Below are positions 11,181 through 23,100 of a stretch of DNA of 64,000 bases, piece after piece. Position 1 is the first letter of the stretch. Each line of letters starts with the position of its first letter. Where the stretch lies: contig JAWQUS010000007.1 of the NCBI GenBank assembly GCA_036365455.1, positions 22,832,001-22,896,000 on the forward strand, given 5' to 3'. Both the position numbers and the translations under genes were made by a program. The DNA is from Macrosoma leucophasiata. Lineage: Eukaryota > Arthropoda > Insecta > Lepidoptera > Hedylidae. The notes beneath the pieces were generated by a model. The model saw only the letters and a program-made list of their open reading frames with translations. It searched no databases and had not been told where the DNA came from.

Positions 11181-11860
11181 TTCATCCAAAGCCGGGTTAA
11201 ATAAGATTAAGTGGTTTTTCGTAACGCATCGCTTAGCATCATAGCTTTAGTGGCAACGAAGCTTTAACCAAACTATTCTACTCTACAAAAACCAATAGAT
11301 GAACATTCTGTTTATGTAGAATTGCAATTCACATGCGCTTCGAATATAAACATCGAAATAGGTACATCGCGTGCAAGCAAGCAACGGGTCGCAACCGGTT
11401 TTCGAAACATTCCATGTTTTATGTATAAACCGCTTGCCAAATACACTGTATGATAAATGCCATACATAGCTTCGAACAATATTTCACACGGAGGGTTTTT
11501 CTTTCAGAATACATAAATTTGTATGCAACATAGATCACCGAAACAATCGTCTGCGGAAACAGACATAAAATTATAATTGATGCTATTGTTATAACAATTG
11601 TTTCCCCGGAGTTGTTTCATTTACCTGGAGATGACCGTAAGGAGTGGCGAAAACAATTATAGCTTGTTTTCTATACGACAACAACTAAATATTTGGTAGT
11701 CGGAAAACCTACAAACACCTTTATTTTTTATTAGGAAAACAAATTAAAAAACCGGTTGGAAATGCGCACGAAATGTTTCGTACCGTTATCTATAAAAACC
11801 GCAAATATATATTTATATTCTATGATTTTTATTTTCTTCATTAAATATTTTTAAATTTAT
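11181..11860. other. Unannotated stretch
   Basis: AT-rich DNA. Nothing recognised. Confidence 0.35.
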
Positions 11861-11863
11861 TTT

Positions 11864-11916
11864 TAGGGTTTCCGTACCTTAAAAGGAAAAAAGGAACCCT
11901 TATAGGATCACTCAAG

Positions 11917-11951
<35 letters not shown>

Positions 11952-12497
11952 CACAGCCAATTTGCTCCGAAACTACTCGACCGATTGAGTTGAAATTTGA
12001 TGAATATATGTAAATTGGTGACCCAAAGATGAAAACGTCAAGTAAAATAATAAATTTTAAACAGAGGGGCCACTTTCGGGGAGTAAATCAGAAAATTAAA
12101 AAAATAAATCGTAAACTGTATCGTGTGACATATCAAATGAAAGAGGTTGTTGTCAGCATCTCAGATATATTTTTTTTATAATTTTTGCATAAACAAATTT
12201 GAAGTTATTTAAGAAAAGCGACGAAAATTGACCATTCCTCCCTCCCCCTATCTCCGAAACTACTGAACTTAAAATTTTGAAAAAAAATGTGGAAAATAGT
12301 TCTTTGCCTAATAGATTACTGGAAAACCTATAAGAAGTTTGAGTATTCAAATTAAATCGAAAATTCTTAATAATATAACTCCCCCTGCCGGTACCACCGT
12401 AACCGCTATGTCTCTGCATTTTAAATCTGCAATATTTTCGAAAATATTTATTTAAATTACGGAACCCTCACCACGCGAGTCGCTTGTCCGGTTTTTT
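11864..12497 (-). repeat. Lepidopteran interspersed repeat of the gggttccgta / GTCT-run class
   Basis: Runs from agggtttccgtacctt, through an eight-unit tctg run at about 11926-11950 and aactactcgaccgattgagt, to acggaaccctcaccacgcga and gtccggttttt. The terminal wording (acggaaccct, then cgcg, then ccggttttt) is a well-known lepidopteran repeat end. Element class is not certain. It is non-coding. Confidence 0.65.
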
Positions 12498-12645
12498 AGT
12501 ATAGCGACAACAAAAATACATCATCTGTGAAAATTTCGACTGTTTAGCTATTACGATTCATGATGAGGTACAGCCTGGGTAAAGACCGACAGACAGACGA
12601 ACGGATTAACAACATAGTCTAAGTTATAGGGTCCCGTTTTTACCC

Positions 12646-12680
12646 TTCGGATACGGAACCTTTAGGGTTCCGTATCCGAA
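12646..12680. repeat. Perfect 15-bp inverted repeat at a repeat junction
   Basis: ttcggatacggaacc and ggttccgtatccgaa with a 5-nt spacer, followed at about 12681-12703 by an (aacc)n run. Confidence 0.85.
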
Positions 12681-12709
12681 CAACCAACCAACCAACCAAC
12701 CAACAAGGA

Positions 12710-13425
12710 AAAGTGTCGAAGACAAGGCAAAAGTTGCCTTCATCCGTGCAGCAGCAAATAAATATGTGATAGTCGCGGATAAGATCGATATTATTTCGGG
12801 AGCTATATCAAGAGGCGGATTCCGTCGGAAATAACTTCGCGTTGTACCATCGCACTTCAGGCGCTCGTACACATTGCACGGATATGAGCTCAGCGAGCAG
12901 GTAATGTGAACATGCTTGCAAACACACACTTAATTTAAAGAGTAAGTGAATACTGTAACTAAATCAATATACATTTAATAATATAATAAAAATCGAGTGT
13001 GTGTAAATTAAATATTTTTCCAAAAAAACTGATCATTAAAGAAGAGTAACAGAAACCAAAAATACAAATTTTGGAATTTTTGTGTGTCTGTCTGTCTGTC
13101 TGGTACGTTATAACTTCGCATCTACTGAACGCGGTTTTCACACGTGGATTACAGCGTTATCAAATTTCTTCGTTAGGAACTTTGTCTCGTCAAAATCGGC
13201 TAACCGGTCGTCATCTACGTATTTTAGATTGATCCCTTGACGAAGGGAAGCTACAAAAATCACTCGATGATACAAGATTAGTGGTCTTTGTATTACAATG
13301 CATATTTTTCAATTAAATGTTTCATTGTTATACCTAAGTGTAGTGGAACACGTGAGACTCGTTAGTGTCAAAGGTGATTTTCCCACTTAAAATGTACGAG
13401 CGTCCTAAACGCTTATTAAAGTTAG
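12710..13425. other. Unannotated stretch with a short GTCT run
   Basis: A (tctg)n run occurs at about 13084-13102. The rest is anonymous AT-rich DNA. Confidence 0.35.
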
Positions 13426-13427
13426 TC

Positions 13428-13672
13428 ACCACCGCATTACCTAATATACTTGCCGCTTAATGGTAGTGTTCAGCACTATCGTGTTCCGGTCAGGTGGTAA
13501 TGTACAGCCCTGTAATTTCCGGCACAGAGGCTTAACAACTTAGGCCTCAGAAGTGGTAACGCATCTGCATTTTGACCTCTGGTCATTGTGTGGGTGTCTA
13601 TAGGCTGCAGTCATCACTTAACATCTATGTGAACTGCCTGCTCGTTTGCCACTTGCATTACATAATTAAAAA
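13428..13672 (+). repeat. SINE family A, body and tail
   Basis: caccaccgcattacctaata starts the copy. It runs through ggtcaggtggtaatgtac, aacgcatctgcattttgacc and ctgcctgctcgtttgccact, then a run of A. Same order as the full copy at 59825-60262. Confidence 0.75.
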
Positions 13673-13685
13673 AAAAAAAACTGTT

Positions 13686-14075
13686 CAACTTCGTGTCGGG
13701 CCACGCGCAGGGTAGGGTTCCGTAGAGTAAAATACATTTAGTCGACTATTACTCGCAAGCTTGAAAAGCCTACATAAGTGTGATAGTTCTCCTTTGAATT
13801 TCATTATATTGGTACTATTGCCGTAACATCTGAATTTCTAACAACAACCGTTTAGTCGGGGGGGGACACTTGACTTTAACAAAAATTTACACTTTAAAGC
13901 TTAATAAGTCACGAACAGTTAACTACATCGAAAAATGATTTTCGGACATGCGTAACATTTTTGAAAGACCTATCCAACGATATTCCACTTTATATGGAAA
14001 TCGAAAATAAAAAAAATAATATCCGCACGTTACATGTAGGCGAGGTTACCCTAATTATTTTTATACGGCGGAACC
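13686..14075 (+). repeat. Lepidopteran repeat of the cgggccacgcgcag / gggttccgta class
   Basis: gtcgggccacgcgcag, tagggttccgtag, ttctaacaacaaccgtttag, cactttaaagcttaataagt and cgaaaaatgatttt match the copy at 31704-32347 in order. It is 3'-truncated compared with that copy. Confidence 0.7.
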
Positions 14076-14202
14076 TTAAAAACTGAGCACTCTTACGATT
14101 GGCATTTTTTTTTCAGCAAGTGTTTCTAGTGTTGCCATTTCTGTAACCTGTTTCATAACCAGAACCACGTAGCAGCAAGGTAATGCTTAAATCAGGACAA
14201 AC

Positions 14203-14370
<168 letters not shown>

Positions 14371-14384
14371 CAGCTGGTGAGCAA

Positions 14385-14613
14385 GAAATATCGCACATCG
14401 ATTTCAGAAAAGAGATTTCGGCTTATTTCCGCTCTGTAGAGTGTTATCTCTTTTGCACACTACCTATGTGACGTTTGTCGATCATTTTGATCAGCTTTTG
14501 ACGAATACCTACCGCACCATCAGTACTGACGTAGGCTGTATGGAACAGAGATAACGCTCTACAAAGTTGAAACTAGCCGATTGTCTATTTCCTAAGATCG
14601 ATATGGAATACCT
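14385..14613. mobile_element. MITE family B, copy 2
   Basis: Starts gaaatatcgcacatcg 14 bases after the TAG run. It shares ctgtagagtgttatctctt, gacgtttgtcgatcattttg and gataacgctctaca with the copy at 2340-2587, and its right end is a diverged inverse (cgatatggaatac). Confidence 0.65.
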
Positions 14614-14744
14614 ATTTATTGTCAGGTACTGTAGTTTCAATGTCCCAAAGTTCTCTCAGGTCAACACGCAGCAATAGCATAGCAATCTAACGAAATATTC
14701 ATCCTACAATACTTGGAACAATTATCAAGCTGACCGCGGCATAC

Positions 14745-14965
14745 TTCGTATTGCCTCAGAATGAAATAATGTGTCAAATGTTTGATAGATACGGACTATT
14801 TGTATGGGGAAATGATATTGTTGTTTTTACTATTTCCCTTAAAATTTCTCCATATTTCCTAGCCTTATATCTTTCCTAGGTCCTAGACTGCCAAAAATAA
14901 TTCAAAACCAAAATTAGCCAAATCGGTAAAGCCGTCCTCGAGTTTTAGCGAGACTAACGATATAT
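14745..14965 (+). repeat. Retroposon fragment, shared with 58120-58375
   Basis: ttgttgtttttactatttcc, aattcaaaaccaaaattagc, aaatcggt and gagttttagcgagactaacg recur in the same order at 58120-58375. Confidence 0.6.
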
Positions 14966-14982
14966 TTTTATATCTTAATCTT

Positions 14983-15346
14983 AATATATATAAATCTCGT
15001 GTCACAATGTTTGTCCTCAATGGACTCCTAAACCACTTAACCGATTATAATAAAATTCGCACACCATGTGCAGTTCGATCCAACTTGAGAGATAGGATAG
15101 CTTACATTACGCTATGACTAATAGGAGCAGAGCAGCGCGGGCGAAGCCGGGGCGGGCCGCTAGTAATATATATAAATCTCGTGTCACAATGTTTGTCCTC
15201 AATGGACTCCTAAACCATTTAACCGATTATAATAAAATTCGCACACCATGTGCAGTTCGATCCAACTTGAGAGATAGGATAGCTTACATTACGCTATGAC
15301 TAATAGGAGCAGAGCAGCGCGGGCGAAGCCGGGGCGGGCCTCTAGT
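14983..15346 (+). repeat. 182-bp retroposon tail in two tandem copies
   Basis: ctcgtgtcacaatgtttgtc at 14996 and 15178, period 182, with only a few differences (cactt/cattt, gccgc/gcctc). Each unit ends gcgggcgaagccggggcggg. A diverged single copy is at 63535-63735. Frames such as 15114-15299 are by-products. Confidence 0.85.
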
Positions 15347-15704
15347 AAGTATATAAAAATCAATTGCTAGAAGATAGATACAAGACTTATATACGAGTGC
15401 TTGTGACTCGACGCAATTACATAATCAATTACAACATAATATCAACAACAATCAATACGCTACGCAGTCGGTGTGATAACGGTCACAATTTATGTGCGAT
15501 AATCTTTCCGCGTCCTATTTACTGCATTATCCAATTTAATAGAGAATTCTAAAGTTATTTTGATTTTGGACTGTTAGTTATGTTTGGTTCATGTAGTGAG
15601 TCATCTACAAGGATTTCAAGATGGAAGCTAAAAATTGTAGCATCGACAAGTTTTACATTTTAATTTAAAGGTGCGCTAAATAATATAGTAGCAAGACGTT
15701 GTCA

Positions 15705-15760
15705 CTGTCATATTTTGAATAACTATGAAAGTAGTTTCATAGTTATTCAAAATATGACAG
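15705..15760. repeat. Perfect 26-bp inverted repeat with 4-nt spacer
   Basis: ctgtcatattttgaataact begins the left arm (15705-15730); its exact complement is at 15735-15760, spacer gtag. Weak flanking symmetry (gcgctaaa against acgctaaag) suggests a small fold-back element. Confidence 0.85.
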
Positions 15761-15764
15761 TTAA

Positions 15765-17935
15765 AAATAGCACAGCATTAACTTAAAGTAACGCTAAAGT
15801 CAGTAACGAATATGTCCACATAGATGAAGGAGGTTCTTGATTATCAAGAACTAAAGGTCCCAGATACTGGTATGTCAAAAGTTTGTCTTTTAAAAAATTC
15901 TGGCGGTCAACATCATGGTTTTGCAACAAGAAAATTTTTACTTCTTTATGAAAAGTACATTAAATTCTACAATAACATAAGTTTACATATAACATAAGGA
16001 TTTATATATAGCAGACCCTATCTAAATGTACCAAGTTATGTGACATTATATATTCATATTCATGAGCAAAACACAAGGTCAAAACGTCTGTCCCAAAACT
16101 TGCAAATTCTGTACTCTCAGCTAACTAAGAACAGAGACATAACGAAAACACAATGTAAACAAGTAAACCTTTAGTAAATCATTATTATAAACTTGAGCCT
16201 AGTAAACACACACAAAAGTTTAAGGTTATAAAGTACAGTCCACTTTGGACAAAGACGAGAAAGTGTCGAGCGAGGACTAAGGATGTGATCTAAGTGAAGT
16301 GTTAGGCGGACTAATTAATAGATTTTTCAACAAAAACTAGAAGCTAATAATTATCTACGTTCCTCGTTTTATCATTGATGTATGTTTACAAAGAAGTAGC
16401 ATAAAGATGATGTGTTAATCAGATGTAAACATTTTTATCTCTAAAGTACCACCTACAAGTACAAATTAATTGTAACACAGGGTACCTTCGAAAAAACAAA
16501 TTCACTATTGTCGAAACTTGGGGTTTGTGAGTGAAATTTCGAACTCAGAATAGGCAGAAGTTTCATATATAGTTGACAGTTTCTTCATGATTACGTTCTT
16601 TACAAACGCTACGTGATATTCCGCTAAAGTAGCCACTAAAGCCTTACCCTTACACTAATATGTGTAAAACCTTCGTGAGTGACAAATGAATGCCACGGCA
16701 GCTAAGCGTTACTATGATTTACATAAACACAATGATATAGACGGACTGACACGCTCGCAGCCAAGTGGAGCCTTAATATTTGATGTGATATATCGTCATG
16801 TAAGAACTGAACAAGCACAATCAATAAATAGCAATCGTAATTTTCCATGTAGATACTCGTGTGTACTTTAAATTTATTTTTATCTGCTTTCCTGGTAAAA
16901 GGTTCTGAGTTTTAATTCATAGCAGCTTTTAAATTGCGAGTGGAGTATATCTGCAGATGTAGACTATTGATTGCGAGCGGCTTTCACAGAGATGGGTTGC
17001 TACTATTGTGGTAACTTAAAAAATTTCAACAATATCGCACAGAGATAGCCTTGGCGATTTGGTAATAAAATAGATATAATCGTAACTGCGCCAGTGGAGC
17101 TAAGAATTTAACAGGAGGAACAAAGGTCCAATGTAGTGGAATATAATCGTAGACGCTTAGCACTGTACTATCTAAATTAAGGCATTGCAAAGAAATTGTC
17201 ATTTATTTCATGTAGTGATTGAGAGTACCTACGTTTCATGAAGTGAACCTTCTGCACTACTTGTAAGTACTATTAAGTATTATCTGGTCATACTTTTAAC
17301 AGTTTTGACTTCGTAAATGGAATCCACCAATTCCCATCTTCGTGTTCGTATGTATCGTTACTCACTACTTTTCAACATGATGTTTAAAGATCGTCCAACA
17401 GATATTCATAATTAACGAAGTGTATCTAAATATACCGGTTTTGTGGAGAACGTTCACTCTTTGTGCTAATAATCATCGACATGGTGATGAAGTACGAGGT
17501 GTGAAAATGTGAACAACGCTATTTCAAGTACTACGTTAAGAACGTAGTTTAAAGAGTCGCATCAGCATAACTATTTACAAAAAAAACTTTAGTTGTATCT
17601 GACATTTAGCATTACTTAGCGTTAAGCGTCACTGCACTGTGTACATTGAACCGTCATAGATAGGTAAGTATCTGAAATTAACACAAAATAGAAAAGCCAC
17701 ATCATATCTGTTTACAAATAAAACTTAAAAGTTGTTGGTTTTAAGCGCCGTTTAGCGTGTATCGTCATAACATTACTGTGTTATATTGAACCGTAATAGA
17801 CCGATACATGAAATTATCACAAATTATACCAATCTTGCAGTATAAAATGTTCCTACTTTAGTTTTAAAATTAAATTAGCACATTTTTCTTTTAATTATTG
17901 TATAATATGAAAGCTCAAATTGAACATAGCATTTT
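15765..17935. other. Unannotated stretch
   Basis: About 2.2 kb of AT-rich DNA. Diverged direct wording near 17580-17650 and 17700-17800 (gtttacaaataaaactt and ttgaaccgt(c/a)atagat) suggests an old duplication. The open frame at 16686-16871 has no recognisable domain. Confidence 0.4.
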
Positions 17936-17939
17936 GCCA

Positions 17940-18045
17940 TTACCAACAATATGAAGTGCATGCATGTTTGCCACCTGATCATTACATAAAAATACATAAG
18001 CATCTCTGCCTATCCCTTCGAGGAATAAAGGCGTGAGGTTAGGTT
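17940..18045 (+). repeat. SINE tail fragments
   Basis: tgcatgcatgtttgccacct is SINE A-like, and tctctgcctatcccttcgag followed by aaaggcgtgagg is the tail shared by the tRNA-headed SINEs. Confidence 0.55.
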
Positions 18046-18439
18046 TTTTTAAAGCAATCGTTATCTCGAAAGCGGTTTTTCTAGAACAAACAAGGTTCAG
18101 ATGATGAACTAAAAGAGCCATGTCTCCATCAACAAAACAAAAGTTTACAATAGAACTATAAACACACCCATTAAGTTCCCATTGTTTGTTCAGCAATAAT
18201 TACCCATTAAGAAGAAATTATTAGGTAACGTGGCGCTCGGTTGGTCAATTTGATAAACAACAGTATTTACGTCTGGATATTGTTGTTATACTCGTAGTTG
18301 CAGATGGCGATAAGGTGTGTGAAATGTTGAAACTACGTTTTATTATTCACTCTCTCTTGTGATACGTGTCGTGTACACGAATGACAATATATAAATTAAT
18401 TAAAAAAATATATTTCACGTCTATATTCACCAAAGGAGG

Positions 18440-18780
18440 TACACGAGGTAAGCAGAAGCATGCATGCATTCAAGCATAAATGCGATAATAAATGGCGAGT
18501 CACATTACCAAACTCCGAAAAAAAACTGAAAAATTCAGTATGAACGTAGAAGGGGCACGGAAGGTGTGTAAGTGAAATACGTCATCATCATATCAGCCAT
18601 AAGACGTCCACTGCTGAACATAGGCCTCCCCCAAGACCGTTGCCATGCCGACCGATCGGAAGCGACGTGCATCCAGCGTAGTGAAATACGTACTTGGCAC
18701 TTAATGATCTCTGCCTATCCCGTTAGGTATCAAGAATTCAATTCAAATGCAAGCCTATAGAACTTAATCGGTTATTACTG
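18440..18780. repeat. Mixed retroposon fragments before the BEL insertion
   Basis: gcatgcatgcattcaagcat and accaaactccg (SINE B, minus) are followed by tcatcatatcagccataaga and gtccactgctgaacataggc, a common lepidopteran retroposon end, then ctctgcctatcccgttaggt. Confidence 0.5.
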
Positions 18781-18956
18781 AATCAATTAATTGAGAAAAT
18801 AACTCAGGGGCAGTAAGTGCCTACTTCAAGCGCTAGATGGAGGTCATAAGGTACACGACACCGAGGTCATATTACACGACCTAGAGTCACATAGTATAGA
18901 GAGCACTAATAATGTTTTGAGATGTTTAAGATCGCATTGAATATAACGTGGTCTTA

Positions 18957-18961
18957 AAGGC
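18957..18961 (+). repeat. BEL/Pao target duplication, left copy
   Basis: aaggc directly before the LTR; the identical 5 bp follow the other LTR at 31452-31456. A duplication of about 5 bp is normal for BEL/Pao integrases. Confidence 0.85.
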
Positions 18962-20125
18962 TGTCGTGGGGCGCTCTTCTAGCGAGCTATGATGCAGTGA
19001 CGTACGTACTGCACCTGCGAACCACCACGACCGTAATGTGCGGGCGTTTGAATGTACGGGCGGACCTATTGTCCGTCCGGCGCCGGATGCCCGCTCGTAG
19101 TGTTGACACCGATGGCGGTATACGCCGGTCTGGATCTGCGCCGCCAGTGAGAGGGGTGGAGGTGCGGGGAAGGGGTGTTTCAGTAAAGAAACAATCGGTT
19201 ACATGTGATATGACCGAAAAGCAGGCCAGCCAAGCCTTGGTAACCCTACCCCGACGACCTAATTCTATCGTACAATCACTGGGGTCTTCCAGTCTTCCAG
19301 TCCTTCAGGTTCACTTTTTCTTCTTGTTACTTCACTTGTTTTCACTTGTTTTCACTTGCTGGAGACCATGTCATACTTTCGAATTCGCCCTGAGCCCTAT
19401 TATTCGAACAATACCGTAAAGAGAGCCTCATTTTTTGGTCGTATTTTGCCCGAATTTGTGCTTATTTTTTGCTATGGCTGACCTGGTTTTCTTTCTTTAT
19501 TTTTAAAATTCTCATAGTTACATACATGTGTTATACATATTTACAACCGTTACAGTTTCCTCTATTATTGTACATAAGTTTTATTAATATTCATAAAAGG
19601 ACTAAAAAATTATTCGTAAGTAAATATAAAAAATGTAACAATTTTCCGCGTATTTCTTTAAACATTTCTTAATAACTTTTAAATGCCATGATCAATTATT
19701 ATAAAAAGTACATAAAAACAAAGAACAAATATTACTCTATCAGAAAACAATACACAAATAAATGTACATTTAAAAAGGGAACCTAAAACATACGTAAAAA
19801 TAAGAAAATGATAAAACATAAAATAATAAGAAAATTAAGTTTCCTGCCTATATCCTTTACATGATCGAGGTTTAATTATATAAAATGACTTCCTATAATA
19901 AATTCTTACATGACTAACATTATTTAAAGTTGATATAAGGCAAAGAATTAAATCGTATCCAGAACTATCGTACGAGGAGAATGTCTATACATAGCTATAC
20001 ATCTATACATGTTATTTACTTTCTACAAACGTTACGCGAAGACTACTTTGACGTACACTTGCACTTTTGGTCTTTGTCACACAAACACATTCATTTATCA
20101 CCTTTGTCCGTGGTCGTCGCCGACA
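18962..20125 (-). repeat. BEL/Pao 3' LTR, 1,164 bp
   Basis: Starts tgtcgtggggcgctc and ends gtcgtcgccgaca on the plus strand; the 5-bp tgtcg/cgaca ends are inverted. The last 28 bases hold the end and stop of the Gag-Pol ORF. The 140-codon plus-strand frame at 18997-19419 recurs in the other LTR only because the LTRs are the same. Confidence 0.93.
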
Positions 20126-23100
20126 TCCTCCCCCTCGTGCGAAGCACCAACTCCTAGCCCGGCGACTCGGTGCTCTCGACTCGGCGCGATGGCTGCCTCC
20201 CCGCAGTCTGGCTCGCTGGTCGATGCTCTGCCGTCGATCTCGACGGTTGTCCGCTCCTTGTCGCGCTGCGCCGGCACCAGTAGTACCAGCTTGGAGCTGG
20301 GGCGCTTCAGCACGCCCCCGGCGGTGCGCACTTCCAGTACTCGGGTGCGCCCGTCGGGTCCTGGGTAGGTTCGGACCACCTCGCCTCTCGGCCAGGTTCC
20401 TCGTGGCAGCGTGGAGTCCACTATGAGGACTGTGTCTCCACACTGCAGGTCTCTTGTAGCAGCCCTCGCGTCGATTCTTCTCGGGATCAGAGTTGGTAGG
20501 TACTCTTTCACCCATCTGCTCCAGAAGTGGTCGGTCAGTCGCTGAGCTACTCTCCATGCACGCCGGTCGGTGAGGTCGTCGTCGGTGAAAGCTCCCAGTC
20601 GGGTGCCGCAGGATCTCCCAATTAGGAAGTGGTTGGGAGTGAGGGCACCTTCTTCAGTGTCTTCATCGGCTTCTATAAGCGGTCTCGAGTTTACCAGATG
20701 CTCCGCCTCTAGCAGCAGTGTATGTAGAACCTCTTCTCTGGGGTGTCTTTCCTTGAGGGTCACCGCCAGGGCCGTTTTGATGGACCGGACCAGGCGTTCC
20801 CATGCTCCCCCCATGTTCGGAGCTCCAGGTGGTATGAACTTCCACTTGATGCTCATACGTTCTGCAGCGGTGATGAGGTCATCTTTGTTGAGGCTGGCGA
20901 AGGCTTCTTGAAGTTCTTTGTTGGCCCCTACGAAGTTCGTACCGTTGTCGCTGAAGATCGTCCTTGGCATTCCCCGTCTCGCAGTCATCCGTCGCAACGC
21001 CAGAATCATGGAGTCCGTTGACAGAGACGCTGCTAGCTCGACGTGAACGGCTCTAGTTGTGAGGCACGTGAACAGGGCGCCCCATCTCTTCTCATGACGT
21101 CGACCTACCGTGACGATCATAGGCCCGAAGTAGTCTACGGCGGTGCATGTGAATGGTGGTTCTCCATGTCGTAGTCGCTCCAGCGGGAGATTCCCCATCG
21201 GCTGAAGCTGTGGCGTGCCGCGGTATACTTTGCACCACTGACACCGATGAACCGTCGATCTCACTGCAGATCGTAGCCCCAGGATCCAGTAGCGCTGCCT
21301 CAACTCGTTGATCACCGTCGCGTGGTTGCCATGGTTGAACTCTTCGTGGTAGTGTGCGATGAGCAATCTGGTGATGTAGTGCTTGCTGTCTAGCACCACA
21401 GGTCTCTTGTCTTGCCGGACATGTCTCGCTGCGTCGATTCTTCCTCGGAGTCGTAGTAATCCATCTTCTATGACGACATCTAGTTTCTTAAGTTTGCTGT
21501 TCCTCTCGAATGGTTTCATCTTCTCGACGCAGCGTACTTCTTCGTGGAAGCTCTCTTCTTGGCTTCTTCGTAATAAAATCTTCTCAGCAGTCTTCATTTG
21601 GTCGGGTTCAAGGGGAATCAATCTTCTTTCTTGGGTCTTCTTGTTCACGGGCTTCGTGGCTACCTTGGCTTTTTTCTTGTTACTTTTCCAGGTAGGATCT
21701 TGACGCTCAGACTTGCGGGACACGTTCACTGGCAGCTTCTTTTTTCGGCACAGGTCGACAAACTGAAGCACTCTTGCAGTTGTCTTCACCAACCGGGTCC
21801 AGGAGGAGAACCTGACTGGGTCCGGTGTCGGGTGTTTGTCGACGGTCTTCGTAGTTCCCACAATCGGCTTCTCCTTTTCTTCGCCGGTGGGCTCTGTCTT
21901 GATGGTGCGCGGCTTCGGCCAATCCTCCTCTTCTAGTGTCAGGAACGCAGGTCCGTGGAACCATCTATGGTTGCTCCCGAAGTCTCTGGGTACGTTTCTT
22001 GTCGCGTCGTCAGCTGGGTTCTGAGCCGTAGGTACCCAGCGCCATTCTTGAGGTTTCGTAGTGTCTTCGATTTCCGCCAAACGATGCGCTACGAACGGCT
22101 TGAAGGTCCTAGGGTCTGATTTGATCCATGCTAGGACTGTGCTGGAGTCGCTCCAATAGATCTTCTTGGCGACCATGATGTCCAGCTCCTCTTCAATCGA
22201 CCGCGCCATTCTGGATCCCAGTAGCGCAGCTTGCAGCTCCAGTCTTGGAATGGACACCGGTTTCAGGGGAGTGACTCTAGCTTTGCCCGCTAAAAGTGTC
22301 ACTCGATGTCCGCCGTCTTCGTCGCGTTGCCTCAGGTAGATCGCGCAGGCGTAGGCTTCTTCACTTGCGTCGACGAAAACGTGAAGCTCCCCCTCGGTGT
22401 TGGACTGCGTGACGCACCTTGGTACCCGAAGATCCTTTAGTAGCTGCAGGCTGTCTAGGTAGTCTGACCAAATCTTGTTGTCTTCTTCTGTGATGTTGTC
22501 GTCCCATCCGACTCCGCTCCTCCATATACTCTGAATGAGTTTCTTGCCTTGGATGAGCACCGGCGATGCTAGCCCCAATGGATCGAATGTTGACATCACG
22601 GCGCTGGTGACTTCTCGTTTGGTTGGCACTCTCTTCTGTTCGACCACCTCTTCATGTATATTGCGAAGACACGTTCTGAACCCGATCTCGTCGCCTTTGG
22701 TGAACCATCTCAAACCCAATGTCTTCTCTTCTTTAGTCCCCAACTCTACTTCTTTGCTGTTTTCTTCTGGGGTGAGCGTCTTCAAAACTTCTTCATCGTT
22801 AGAAGCCCAGCCCCTCAGCTCGAACCCGGCCTTCTTGTGGATCAGGCTCACTTGGCTGGCTATCTCGACTGCTTCTTGACTTGTCCCGAAGCTGTGTAGG
22901 TAATCATCCATGTAATGATTACGTTCGATGGCTCGTGCTGCTTCGGGATATTCTTCTTGATGTTCAGTCGCATTCTTGTTCTTCACGAAGATAGCAGCAC
23001 TCGGGGAACAGGCGGCGCCGAAGATGACCGATGTCATTCTATACTCCTTCGGCGTTCCATTTCGCTGGTCTCCCCTCCATAGAAATCGAAGGCTGTCTCG

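Noticed and set aside
18997..19419. 140-codon frame conserved at 25879-26337
   Set aside because: It lies in the two identical LTRs on the strand opposite to the element; identity follows from LTR duplication.
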